Positions 51,611 through 61,842 of a stretch of 62,579 nucleotides of DNA are shown here, piece after piece. A model generated the notes under the pieces. It was not told the origin of the DNA and searched no databases. It saw only the letters and a program-made list of their open reading frames with translations. Position numbers and translations under genes: made by a program. Origin of the DNA: Corallochytrium limacisporum (taxonomy: Eukaryota; Opisthokonta); assembly GCA_002811645.1 (NCBI GenBank), contig PDIP01000083.1, positions 90,606 to 153,184 on the forward strand. Reading direction: 5' to 3'. How positions within the stretch are numbered: the stretch's first letter is position 1; each line of letters starts with the position of its first letter.

Positions 51611-54600
51611 CAGATACCGTCTGGTGGTCGGTGAGCAGGGCCATTGGTCGGGTTTCCACTGGTGGAGGCGAAGTATGCCTCCACCATCCTCGCTCCTGGC
51701 TGCCTGAGATCGGCAGCCATCACAGTTGCACCGTACCGACGGCTCATGCCCAAATCGTCGGGCTGTCCACCGGTCGCTGTAGTGGGACGCTGCGGATCGT
51801 TGACAGGACGGCCCAGGTCGTTTAATGGAGAACCGTCGCGATGGTGGAATGACTCTACGATCGCATCATTGTCATGCTCACCACCGGTCATTTCGTTCTC
51901 ATTTTCGTCCACAGTCGGGGCGAGGGGGATGCCACGCGTGGCCTCAAGACTCCAGGAGGCGTATTTAGAGTCGTTCCACGTCGGGATCCGCTCGCTGTGT
52001 GGCTGATCTGTGGCGGAGCGAATGAGCTGTTCATGTTCGTTGGTATACCGATCGAAACCAAACTTGCCTTGCACAAACTCGCGCAGTACCAAACCCAAGT
52101 CACGACGGCGCTTCTTGGTCTCCTCCTTGCACATTTCGGCCCACAAGGTCTCAGGACCCTGAGCAATTAGCTCTCGCAGAGTCACATCACCGCCCAGAAC
52201 ATCAAGGTCCTTGGTCATGGCCAGAACGCTCATGATACCTTCAGCTAGAGTGTGCGAGTCTGCAGGTGGCACAACACGGCCAATGATGCGGTTCTGCAAA
52301 TCCGTCAATACCTCCTTGGTGCCACCGACATCGGTGCAGACAACGGGCAGGCCGGCCAGACCAGCCTCACCCACCGCCAAGGGCAGACCCTCAGTGAAGC
52401 TGGAGTTGATAAACAGCCACCCAGAGGGCAGGACCACCTGCGGGTTTCCGAGACCCATGAGGAAGACATTCTTTTGCAAGCTGAAATTGGCAATGGCCGT
52501 GCGGCAGCGCTCGACGTAACCTGGATCGGAGTTGAGACTGCCATAGATAAAGAGCTTGAAGCCAGACAAACCGTAGGTCCAGACGATGTAGGATGCTGCA
52601 GTAATGGCGTTGATGACATCCTTTACAGCATTCACGTGACTCAACATGACAGCACAAGGAGTGGGATATTCCAGTTCAGGGGCTGGTTTGAAACGACTCA
52701 CATTCATGCCATTGGTGACGGCAGCAATCTTGCGGCGAGCGTTCATCTCGAGCTCTAGGCTGCCACCACGCAGGCCAGCCATCCATGTCTCCCAGTCCGG
52801 ATTCAGGAAATTTGTGCATGGACACAAAATATCCGCATTATAGTAAGATATCATGTTACCTAGTCGCTCCAGGCCCAAATGCGCCTGGCGGATGAAGCGG
52901 CTGCTGCGGGCGTAGATGAAACCGTGCAGTCGTTCGCGCCAGAGAATGCCGTGATCCCAAATGACCAGTCGACTTCCGGTCAGACGGCGGTGTGGGACGG
53001 CATAACAAGCTGTCTGCAAACCGTGATGGCTGGCGTGCAGTTCCTTGCCAGGAGCAACAAGCGGTATGGCGAAAGGAGTGAGCAGATGGCTGTACAGCAT
53101 AAGCGTTTGACCCAGATCCGCGAACGAGGGCATTTCACTGGGCATGAGCTCACCACTGCGGATCGCTTTCTGCATATGGGCAGTCCACTGCTCAGCGTAG
53201 GCCCGGTGCACCAGACGGTGCGACCATGTGGCCTTCCAGTCATGCTTCTGGAACCAAATAAACAGACCGACAAAAGTCTGTGAGTAGGACTCAAGGCGTT
53301 CGGCCAGCGATGGGTTGCCATCAGTACTCAGGTCATCAAAGCAACCGGCAAGAAGACCACCGAGCAAGGGCAGGAACTCGGATTTCATTGACTCTTCGCT
53401 AATGTGCAATTGGCGCAGGCCGATCTGCAGATGCGTCTCGTTGCTCCACAAAGAGTTGGGCATAGCATCGTCGTGGACGGACCATAGCGGTGCAATGGTG
53501 ACGTCCGTGACGTGCTTGAGGATCTGCAGACCCGGAGTAGTGTTGCAGGCGTCGTTAGCGACCTCAGCCACGCCGAACCACGCAACGCTTTCAATGTTAT
53601 CCACCAAGTCGCGACGACAGTTACTGACACCACCACCTGCCATCGGCCAGGTACCAGAGTCGACATTAATGGCATCCACCGTCCCGTCAGTCTTAAACTG
53701 CTTGATGAAATCACGGTCGATCCCGTAGTAACCACTGGCGGCCAAATACTTCATGTCCACACGAAGATGGGTACGTGCCTTGGGACCCTGGTCCATTTCC
53801 AGCACAGCCAGCATCTGCGTGCGACGCACGCGGCAAATTCTGCGGACGTACTCCATACGACCCTCGTCACGAAGCTTCAGGAGCTTACCAACTTCAGAGC
53901 GGCGCAGCAGATTAATGTCAACGTGACGCGCAAAGACACCATCAATGTCGCCACGGCGCCACGCACGCCATAAATGATTGCGCTTCTCCCGTAGCGACAG
54001 GTCACGGAACGGGAACACGTAGCACAGGTCTACAGGATCCTCCTTCTCTTCCATTGCTGCCAGGTTCGGGTTGCTATTCTTGTTGAGCGACATCAAGCTG
54101 CCCGCTCCTTTCCACATTCGGGACATGAGGCTCACGTTCGAGGTGTATATGTTCGCAGAAGATTTGGATCTGCTCTCATTTTCTTTCTTCTTCTCGTCCT
54201 TACTCTTCTTTGGTAGTTCGGCCCAGTCCAGGACTCCAAAGCGGCGATGGCGGATGTTGAACTTCCATTGTGTCCATTGACTTGGCTTCACATGCAAAGG
54301 CAGACCTGCCAACAGGTCGAGGCTGCCCATGCGGTGCTGCCAGAAAGTGTTGTCTGCAATCTTGACAAAATCCAAAAGGGCTTTCGGAGGCTTGATCTCA
54401 TCACAGTCGGTGACGAAGGAGTGGTTTAAATGGAGATCCAGGTATTGGAAGTCACGGTTCAAGGTTTCCCGGGGACTCTTCTTCTGTGGTGAGACGTACC
54501 GGCGGGAAAAGCAGCGCCACTGGGGTACATCGTGAGCCTGGAACTTGATGAGCACCAATTCCTCGCCAGTAAGGTAGCCACGCCAGGCAACTGTGTGAAT

Positions 54601-57600
54601 AGGTTGGTTTGGATAGTCGCGGAAACTATGGTACTTGATCTCCATGCGACCGAGTTCCCTGAAGTGGAGTGCCTTCCCTTCCACACTGGCATCTATGTGC
54701 TCGTATTCGGCTGTCTTTTCCGCCTTCTTTTCGTCCGAGCGTGAAGAACCCCGAGCTCGCCGGCCCTCATTCTTCACACGGCGCTTCACCGTCCAAAGAA
54801 CACTCTGAATACGCCATTCATTGACGGCTTCGACGTGATCGCGCTCGTTACTATAAGACACATGACCGGTGAGCAGGGCATCTGTGATCAGTTCGTCTGT
54901 TTCACTTTTGACAACTCCATTTGCGGGCATTGCCGTCTTGAGTTCAATGAGCTTGATGTGCCCATCGTCAGTGTACTCAAAGCAACTAGTGGGCTCTGCA
55001 CGACCGGGGTGGATCAAATTGCTACCTGGGTACGTCTCCACCCGAGAGAGGTACATGTTCTCATCGTGTTCCTTTGGTACTTTGTAGCCAAAGAAGGTCG
55101 TGCAATTACCGTTCAGATCGCGTCGAATCAGTGGCTTAGCCCAACCGGCATCCGCCATATATGTCATGCGACCCCGAAGCTTCTGGCCCTTCTGAAGCTC
55201 AGGGCTCGGGCATTTCTTGCGGGCTTGTGTCTTGTCTACAACATCGCTCACACGCTCTTCTACACGGAACGTCGTGAGGTTCTTCAGCGCGGAGCTTCCC
55301 ATGCTCCACGGGAAGAATTCGCGGTGGATGTCCGACTTGGGGTTTGCCTTGAGGACGTCCCTGCTGCGGGCGTCAGCATTGTCTAGGGAAATGTCGTCCA
55401 CTATTACAATCTCGACCGAATCTGCACCCGTGAAGGTCTCCAAACCGTGCAGGACGCCGCTCACAGAGTCCCAGTACGCGCGCTTCAGTGCGCCGTGATG
55501 CAGGAAGCGCTGTAGAGCCCGGATACCTGGCACACGACGGCCCGTAAGGGACTGGGTGATTTCGTAGCGAAGCATACGACTGTATCGGTGCAGCCACAGC
55601 AGGAAAACACTCCAGGCAATGCTGATGTCAAACAGAATGCTTGGTCTCTGGAATCCCGTTCGGTGGGCATGCAGTGCGGGTCCAAACCGCTCGTCACCAC
55701 AGGCAGCGAGGTAGGTGATAATCCACCAGCTCTGAATGAAGGAGTAAGACCAAACGTTGATCAGCTCCTTTTCCGGAATATCTTCCATGAGTGTGCTCTC
55801 ATCAAGATGGAACAGACTATCTTCCTGACTTTTCTCTGGTGTTGTGGGCTGGATTTCCAAAGGCATTTCGCTGGTGAACCCTTCGGTGGAGTCACTGACG
55901 GGATTAACGCTGCCGGTATCGGGTTGCTGCTTCTCTCCCATACCATTGCTGTGTCCTGGGAAGTCAACAGTAACATGCCGGCCGGGGCTGTCAACTCCCT
56001 CAAAGAAATCGAGGTCTTCAAATTCATCAGGCTTCAGAAGTAGACGGCAAGCATCTACATCAGCGCGGGCGTGACCCAAGATCTGGCTGAAGCCTACTGG
56101 GATCACCGTACGGCGAAGTGGACGGTTGCTGATCAGGCTCGCCAGGTTGATCGCCAAGTGAATGCGAATGGATGCACGGATAACCTGCTGACGGATTTCT
56201 CTCTCGTCCCTGTATCCGGTAATGGGCAGAAGCAGACGATTCATCAGTTCAAATTCATCAGTGGCAGTGTACTTCATCATAGGCAGCGGAGCCTGCGCTA
56301 CAATCGTGCGCAGGGCCTTGGCGACAATACGATGTTCCGTGTGAGTCATCCTACTCCAATGAGAACTCAAATCCGCTCCCTCGTGTTGCAGGGAAAGCGC
56401 GTTGCGCATAATTGCAGAAGCTGTGCCGAGGGCTAGCTTGTCAAAGACAGCCTGACTCAGATCCGCAATTTCGTTTAGCATGCGCGTGGGTACTGGTCCA
56501 CGCTCGGCTGAGAACTCCTCCGGGATAGGCAGTGACAGACAGGCTTCCAGTGCGACGGCGTCATGATGTGTGTACTTCAAGACTTCCTCGACGTACTCGT
56601 GCAGAACAGCCTCGGCCATGGCCTGGGGAGTGCAAACCACCGATGTGTTGATGATGACGTGTAGTGAGACACCGCCGCCATCCACCTCAGTGATTTGGGC
56701 ACTCGCAGCACCATGGGTGCCCTTCAGAATGTCACGAGTGGTGTAGACATGAATCGATTTGCCATTCCACTGCTCGAGGCACTCGGCCACAATCTGACGC
56801 CAGTCGGGGAAGGCCTCGGTAGTCAACCGCTCCCAGACAGCAATGTGGTTTCTGTGGATACCTTCCACGGCCTCATGATCATAGAATGGCACTTCCTTGG
56901 ACTTGTAGAAGACTTGGGCAATCTTAACACCGAGCTCATCCTCATTTGGGTCAATGTGCGTGGACGATTTCAGCAGTTTCCACATGTTGTCACTCTGCAG
57001 AAGAGCCAAGCGCCGTAGAGAGCGCGCATGATTGCCATCGTGGCTGATGAGATGCATACCAGAAGTCTGCAGACGACGATCCAGCGTGATATCGTCAATA
57101 TCCATAATGGTACGCAGGGACAGATACATCATGCCAGCGGCGAAGATCCAACTGGCCATGAGCACTGAAACGGTGTAACCAAAGTTTTCATCAATGCCAA
57201 TAATAAGAAAACCCATAATCAATCCAGCAATGATGGCAAAAACCATAACTAGCAGGACGGGTGAATCCATACCTGCCACAAAGACCTTATGATACAAACC
57301 GACCAACAGGGCAGTGTATCCTACAACCAAAATCAGGTAGAACATGACCGCATTCTTTGTGTCAGCGTCGCTGTCCAAGCTTAGAAGCATACCCGCTCCT
57401 GCGACTACAAAGCCGATGCACATAAAGAAGATAAGTCGATACAGACCTTCTTTGTACTGAATCATCTTGCGCTTCAGGAAAAATAGCCGCAGCTGATCTG
57501 TGCCCTTTTGTCCGTGAATTTCGTGGTTTTCGAGCAGCAACGGGTCATTGGTGATGAAATTATTTGAGTCGATTGGATTCAGATCAGTGACCGTCGCCAA

Positions 57601-60600
57601 TATGACCTCGAAAGTGGAAGCCACTATCAGCAAATAAAGCACAGCCCAGGTACTGCCATGGATGAAGCCCTCATTAAGGTCAGTTCCCTGGGCACTGAAG
57701 AAGGCCGGGGGATTGCCGCGGAAGATGCTCAACCAACGATCCACAAAAATGATCATGAAGTAAAGGATACCGTATGCGGTGGCCCGATAGGCTTCCGGGG
57801 CGAGTAGATCACCACGCGGCTGTTGCTCTGCGGACTTCTTGTTCTTAATACGTGTCAAGCCTTGGCCCACCTGGGCATTCCAAATGTCGCCGAAAGGCAT
57901 GACGTCTCCGCCCATGTGTGCCAGAGCACGGATCAGAGCTTCATCACGGTACTGGCTAGCACGGTTGCGTACCACAGAGTAGGTGTCACCGAGTTGTTGC
58001 AGCTGAGGTGCACGCTGGTAACCAAAGTATTTGCCAACGTAGGGTAGTTCCTGGTACCACTTGCGGGTCGTTTCGTCGAGACAGAGCACAGTAAAGGTTA
58101 GGCGGGCCGCACGCTCCCACCGCTTCTTTTCTTTGTCGTTCTTGTATGTCTTTCCGCCCAACTGCTCGTACAGATTGTAGATATCTGTTTCTTTGGTCAT
58201 GTGAATCCGGTTCGGCAGTGCATACCAGTTGCTGAGCAGACGAGGGTACAAAAACGTGTAGATGAGACAAGTGGAGGCGAGAGCTATTACGTAAATCAGG
58301 GCCAGAAGCCAATTTCGCGGGTCGGATGTCTTGGTATTGGCAACCTCATCGGAGGGAATACCCGTGATCTCCTCACTGGCAAACGTGGCCAAGAAGAAGG
58401 CCACCAAAAGCGGGGCCGAACCCAAGGTACCCACCAAAGGACCTTGTGAAAGGAACAGAGTTCCCTCCCAGCGGATCAAAAACAGGGTTGCAAACAGGAA
58501 CAAATAGATACCAAACAGACATGACCAGATGATAGCGAATGGCAAGTCCGCTGAATAGTCTATGTCGTCAACAACAGCAATGCAGATACCAGCTGTCAGG
58601 ATCATGGCTACGGTAATCGTGTGTACACCAAAGACGAGACCACGACTGACCTCGTGAGCCACAATGGAGGGGGAGTGTTGGTACTTGTAGTAGGCAATGT
58701 TGACGGCACCCGAGTTGACCAAACCGCCCATCAAGGTAAACGTGACGATCAGTGCAACGTTGACACACGCACTCAGGCTTCCCGTGAACGAACCCGAACT
58801 GAAGATACCATGACCCACGAAACTGTTGAGGATAATGTCAACCGCACCGGGTAAGCTGAAGTAAAGACCACTCACACTGAGACCAAACACCTTGATCACC
58901 TTGGCTTTGCGGTTCTCTAGTCGCCGAACATCGGATACCTCTTCCATAGCTGTGGAGACTTGCACGGCAGCTTCCAAACGCAGACTGTGGTACAACAAAC
59001 GGGCAAACCGGTTCATGGGCACACCAAATAGAGTCATGGCAATGGGGGCACCGCGTGTAGTCTCGAGGGCCACGGCAATCTGATCTGGCTCTGCCATGGG
59101 GACCTCCACTTTGCGGAAAACATCAAAAGTCAATTCCTCTAGACACAGATTCCAAAAGGCATTGCGGAATGTCAATTCAAGCAAACGGGCCGCCGCGCTG
59201 GTGTCCTCACGCAACCGACCGAGAAAGACAAAGAACGTCTTGCGCCTTGCGTCCTCAGTGAGGGCCTTGTGCCAAATGTACAATGCAGTGTTTTCAACGC
59301 TGAACACATTACCCTTCATGATGCGACTGACATTGCGTTCCGCAAAGTTGTATGCACCAGTCTCCTGAAGCACACTCATCTGTGCAAAGTGGCCAATGTG
59401 ATCATAGCATGAATAGACCCACGCCCGGAGAGCCTTGTGGTCATTGTCATTCAGCCCCCACTTGTAGAAATGTCCCTTACGAGAACTCAGTACAGAAATG
59501 TCGATACAGCCTTTCGGTGTTAATCCATTCACCTCGTCTATCCACCGCTTGGGTACGCACATAGTATCCTGGTCGGTTTGAGACAGCTCCATACTTGCAG
59601 CCAATAGAGCCAGGGCCGGATGGATACCCTGGTGCAGCAGTAGAAGCTCCGCGACGTGCACAATTTTGATGGAATCACTCACCGGCAAAAATATGTGGTA
59701 GCGAGAGTCCCCTTCGATGTACAATCCAACACCGTCCAAGATTGGGGTCACGGTGCCTCCTGATCTAACTTCAAGTTTCATGTTCATCATAGTGCTCTTG
59801 TGCATCATTACAATCTCGATGTTGTCATTTAGAACCATTTCCATGGCTTCTTCGAGACCATACTTCAACTCCACAATACTCTGCTCCGTCAGAATCCGCG
59901 AATATTTGCTGTTCACATCACTGATAGTGCTCATCACAAATTTGTAGTATTCCAAGATTGCCTTGCAGCTGGTTGTCAAATGGGTGGGTTCACGGTCAAC
60001 TCCACTCTCCTTGACTTCCCTCTCATGTTCTGACCGTTCCTGCTGCAAAGGGAAGCGCACGATCTTGCGCTTGCACAAGTCCGTTAGAGACATCCGCAAG
60101 CGTGTGCCATCCTCATCGCTGACCCCATCCATTGATAATGGCATCAGGAAATCCACGACCTTCTTACGGCTAGTGTTCGTCTCTCTGGCAATCGCTGACT
60201 CGTAGTTCGGTCCAAGCCTTTCTGCCAACGGCATGGTCGGAGCCATGTCGTGCCGGCCATTCTTGTACTCTTGGTAGATCTTGGGAGGAATCCTGGCATC
60301 TTTTCTCCCGTCCACTTCCCGTGGATCACGCTTTACGTATCTGCCCTTCGGTGCGTCCTCACAGAACAAAAGCATTTGATTGTACTCATCCAGGCGATGC
60401 TTCAGCAACGGTTCTGTAATTTCCCGATCGTTGCGAAGCGTCTGCATGGCCTGGTCCCATGATTCAGTGATTTCGTCACGGGTGGGTATATCCATATGTT
60501 CCGCGACGTACAGCAAATCCATGACCACAGGCTCCTTCGAGCATTCCACAGCACCCACAAATTCAGATCCAAGACGGCTCTTTGACGAATCCACAGGCTG

Positions 60601-61842
60601 CAAGAATGTACCATCGGGAGCGACATATCCAACAAAGTTGTTGTGCTTCAACCAGCGGCTAAAGGACATGGTAAGCTGAATGGGCAGATTAGCACCAGAA
60701 AAGTCAATGATGAACGTTTGGAAGTCATTCCGAATGCTCTGTTCGCTGCTGAGGCCAGCCACAGCAGTGTCGAAGCGCTCCTTGCGCATTCCAGACCGAA
60801 TCAGCAGCTCACCTTTCTCAGTCATCACCGCACCGTGACCAACCACACCGTTGATAGCATCTCGAATCAGCGGGAAGATACCAATGGCACCCTCAATGAT
60901 GATGACCGCTTCGGGCAGTGCATTTCGAACCAAAACGATAAGATCAGCAATATCACCCGTGGTCATGCCTGCTTCTGCCAACGCGTCAATACCCCGAATG
61001 AAAATACCATCAAAACATACAACTGATACCAAATGGTTCACATAGCTGCGCAGGAAACGAACCCTTTCGTGTCGTACCTCTGTCCGTGGCTTTGTATTCG
61101 CAAAGATCACCGTCATGTCCACCTCAGTGATTACGTATGCAGCTGCCAGAAGCAAATCCTGCTCGATGTTGGTCTCAATCTCCAGAATGCGGCGCTTGTG
61201 GAAAGCAGGTCCGTCGCGCATGTTTGAAGTTGGGGCGGCAGTTGTAGCCGATACGAGGCCTCCAACGTGGGCCGTTCGTGGCCTGGAGTCCTGATTGGCA
61301 AGGACTGGATCCATGCAGAATTCGGGAAAGCTCATCGGACTCTGGAGAATTAGAAGATCTGGTAAGCCTTCACCATCCACCAGCAAATTTGATGGGTTAC
61401 CGCGGAAAATGCCAACGCTATTGACCCGTTCGGCGTTGAAACTGTTAGCACTCGCGACGGGCACCAGAACGCTCTCTGCCGCACCCAAGTAGTCTGTGGT
61501 TTTGGCGTGCCCAGTGCTCAGGAAATGCTCCTGACGGGCACCGAAGGTCACCGTCTTATCAAAGTTGGGTGCGCTTTGATAGGCCACGTTCTGTTCCATG
61601 TCGTCGTCAAATATATCAGCCTCCGCTATGGGTTCAACCAATGCCTGTGTCGTGACTTCCAAACCCTCCTGTGTGAATTGTTGGCCCGTAGCTGCCTCTG
61701 CGATCCGCACTGCATTGCCCAGTTTCTTCATATCTACGGTCAATTTCCGTGGATCGACCTTGTAATTGCGGTACGCCATTGCGACACCACCAATAAGGGC
61801 AATGCCCATGAACACGAGCAGGATAATCAGCGCAGTGTCCAT
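51610..61842 (-). CDS. Giant PelF-like/Gt4c-like polysaccharide synthase (DUF3492 + GT4) with membrane domains
   Basis: A membrane protein of about 3410 residues. The open frame begins four codons earlier on GTG; I start at the ATG at 61840-61842. Seen in order: an N-terminal helix (3-23); a domain at about 100-420 resembling half of a GH114/PelA-type barrel (CFDGIF near 280, then IIIEGAIGIFPL); an unrecognised region (about 450-980); a first block of about seven hydrophobic helices (985-1215); a second block (about 1350-1580); and a further hydrophobic pair (about 2025-2085). From about 2700 a PelF-type glycosyltransferase follows, with SGTWPMAGGGVS near 2727, IWDHGILWRERLH near 2960 and the GT4 E-x7-E motif EGLPLAVGE near 3147. 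PelF makes Pel polysaccharide in bacteria, and Gt4c is the GT4 synthase/exporter of fungal galactosaminogalactan. The product here is unknown. No partner genes lie in this window. Confidence 0.85.
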   Translation of the reverse strand: MDTALIILLVFMGIALIGGVAMAYRNYKVDPRKLTVDMKKLGNAVRIAEAATGQQFTQEGLEVTTQALVEPIAEADIFDDDMEQNVAYQSAPNFDKTVTFGARQEHFLSTGHAKTTDYLGAAESVLVPVASANSFNAERVNSVGIFRGNPSNLLVDGEGLPDLLILQSPMSFPEFCMDPVLANQDSRPRTAHVGGLVSATTAAPTSNMRDGPAFHKRRILEIETNIEQDLLLAAAYVITEVDMTVIFANTKPRTEVRHERVRFLRSYVNHLVSVVCFDGIFIRGIDALAEAGMTTGDIADLIVLVRNALPEAVIIIEGAIGIFPLIRDAINGVVGHGAVMTEKGELLIRSGMRKERFDTAVAGLSSEQSIRNDFQTFIIDFSGANLPIQLTMSFSRWLKHNNFVGYVAPDGTFLQPVDSSKSRLGSEFVGAVECSKEPVVMDLLYVAEHMDIPTRDEITESWDQAMQTLRNDREITEPLLKHRLDEYNQMLLFCEDAPKGRYVKRDPREVDGRKDARIPPKIYQEYKNGRHDMAPTMPLAERLGPNYESAIARETNTSRKKVVDFLMPLSMDGVSDEDGTRLRMSLTDLCKRKIVRFPLQQERSEHEREVKESGVDREPTHLTTSCKAILEYYKFVMSTISDVNSKYSRILTEQSIVELKYGLEEAMEMVLNDNIEIVMMHKSTMMNMKLEVRSGGTVTPILDGVGLYIEGDSRYHIFLPVSDSIKIVHVAELLLLHQGIHPALALLAASMELSQTDQDTMCVPKRWIDEVNGLTPKGCIDISVLSSRKGHFYKWGLNDNDHKALRAWVYSCYDHIGHFAQMSVLQETGAYNFAERNVSRIMKGNVFSVENTALYIWHKALTEDARRKTFFVFLGRLREDTSAAARLLELTFRNAFWNLCLEELTFDVFRKVEVPMAEPDQIAVALETTRGAPIAMTLFGVPMNRFARLLYHSLRLEAAVQVSTAMEEVSDVRRLENRKAKVIKVFGLSVSGLYFSLPGAVDIILNSFVGHGIFSSGSFTGSLSACVNVALIVTFTLMGGLVNSGAVNIAYYKYQHSPSIVAHEVSRGLVFGVHTITVAMILTAGICIAVVDDIDYSADLPFAIIWSCLFGIYLFLFATLFLIRWEGTLFLSQGPLVGTLGSAPLLVAFFLATFASEEITGIPSDEVANTKTSDPRNWLLALIYVIALASTCLIYTFLYPRLLSNWYALPNRIHMTKETDIYNLYEQLGGKTYKNDKEKKRWERAARLTFTVLCLDETTRKWYQELPYVGKYFGYQRAPQLQQLGDTYSVVRNRASQYRDEALIRALAHMGGDVMPFGDIWNAQVGQGLTRIKNKKSAEQQPRGDLLAPEAYRATAYGILYFMIIFVDRWLSIFRGNPPAFFSAQGTDLNEGFIHGSTWAVLYLLIVASTFEVILATVTDLNPIDSNNFITNDPLLLENHEIHGQKGTDQLRLFFLKRKMIQYKEGLYRLIFFMCIGFVVAGAGMLLSLDSDADTKNAVMFYLILVVGYTALLVGLYHKVFVAGMDSPVLLVMVFAIIAGLIMGFLIIGIDENFGYTVSVLMASWIFAAGMMYLSLRTIMDIDDITLDRRLQTSGMHLISHDGNHARSLRRLALLQSDNMWKLLKSSTHIDPNEDELGVKIAQVFYKSKEVPFYDHEAVEGIHRNHIAVWERLTTEAFPDWRQIVAECLEQWNGKSIHVYTTRDILKGTHGAASAQITEVDGGGVSLHVIINTSVVCTPQAMAEAVLHEYVEEVLKYTHHDAVALEACLSLPIPEEFSAERGPVPTRMLNEIADLSQAVFDKLALGTASAIMRNALSLQHEGADLSSHWSRMTHTEHRIVAKALRTIVAQAPLPMMKYTATDEFELMNRLLLPITGYRDEREIRQQVIRASIRIHLAINLASLISNRPLRRTVIPVGFSQILGHARADVDACRLLLKPDEFEDLDFFEGVDSPGRHVTVDFPGHSNGMGEKQQPDTGSVNPVSDSTEGFTSEMPLEIQPTTPEKSQEDSLFHLDESTLMEDIPEKELINVWSYSFIQSWWIITYLAACGDERFGPALHAHRTGFQRPSILFDISIAWSVFLLWLHRYSRMLRYEITQSLTGRRVPGIRALQRFLHHGALKRAYWDSVSGVLHGLETFTGADSVEIVIVDDISLDNADARSRDVLKANPKSDIHREFFPWSMGSSALKNLTTFRVEERVSDVVDKTQARKKCPSPELQKGQKLRGRMTYMADAGWAKPLIRRDLNGNCTTFFGYKVPKEHDENMYLSRVETYPGSNLIHPGRAEPTSCFEYTDDGHIKLIELKTAMPANGVVKSETDELITDALLTGHVSYSNERDHVEAVNEWRIQSVLWTVKRRVKNEGRRARGSSRSDEKKAEKTAEYEHIDASVEGKALHFRELGRMEIKYHSFRDYPNQPIHTVAWRGYLTGEELVLIKFQAHDVPQWRCFSRRYVSPQKKSPRETLNRDFQYLDLHLNHSFVTDCDEIKPPKALLDFVKIADNTFWQHRMGSLDLLAGLPLHVKPSQWTQWKFNIRHRRFGVLDWAELPKKSKDEKKKENESRSKSSANIYTSNVSLMSRMWKGAGSLMSLNKNSNPNLAAMEEKEDPVDLCYVFPFRDLSLREKRNHLWRAWRRGDIDGVFARHVDINLLRRSEVGKLLKLRDEGRMEYVRRICRVRRTQMLAVLEMDQGPKARTHLRVDMKYLAASGYYGIDRDFIKQFKTDGTVDAINVDSGTWPMAGGGVSNCRRDLVDNIESVAWFGVAEVANDACNTTPGLQILKHVTDVTIAPLWSVHDDAMPNSLWSNETHLQIGLRQLHISEESMKSEFLPLLGGLLAGCFDDLSTDGNPSLAERLESYSQTFVGLFIWFQKHDWKATWSHRLVHRAYAEQWTAHMQKAIRSGELMPSEMPSFADLGQTLMLYSHLLTPFAIPLVAPGKELHASHHGLQTACYAVPHRRLTGSRLVIWDHGILWRERLHGFIYARSSRFIRQAHLGLERLGNMISYYNADILCPCTNFLNPDWETWMAGLRGGSLELEMNARRKIAAVTNGMNVSRFKPAPELEYPTPCAVMLSHVNAVKDVINAITAASYIVWTYGLSGFKLFIYGSLNSDPGYVERCRTAIANFSLQKNVFLMGLGNPQVVLPSGWLFINSSFTEGLPLAVGEAGLAGLPVVCTDVGGTKEVLTDLQNRIIGRVVPPADSHTLAEGIMSVLAMTKDLDVLGGDVTLRELIAQGPETLWAEMCKEETKKRRRDLGLVLREFVQGKFGFDRYTNEHEQLIRSATDQPHSERIPTWNDSKYASWSLEATRGIPLAPTVDENENEMTGGEHDNDAIVESFHHRDGSPLNDLGRPVNDPQRPTTATGGQPDDLGMSRRYGATVMAADLRQPGARMVEAYFASTSGNPTNGPAHRPPDGI

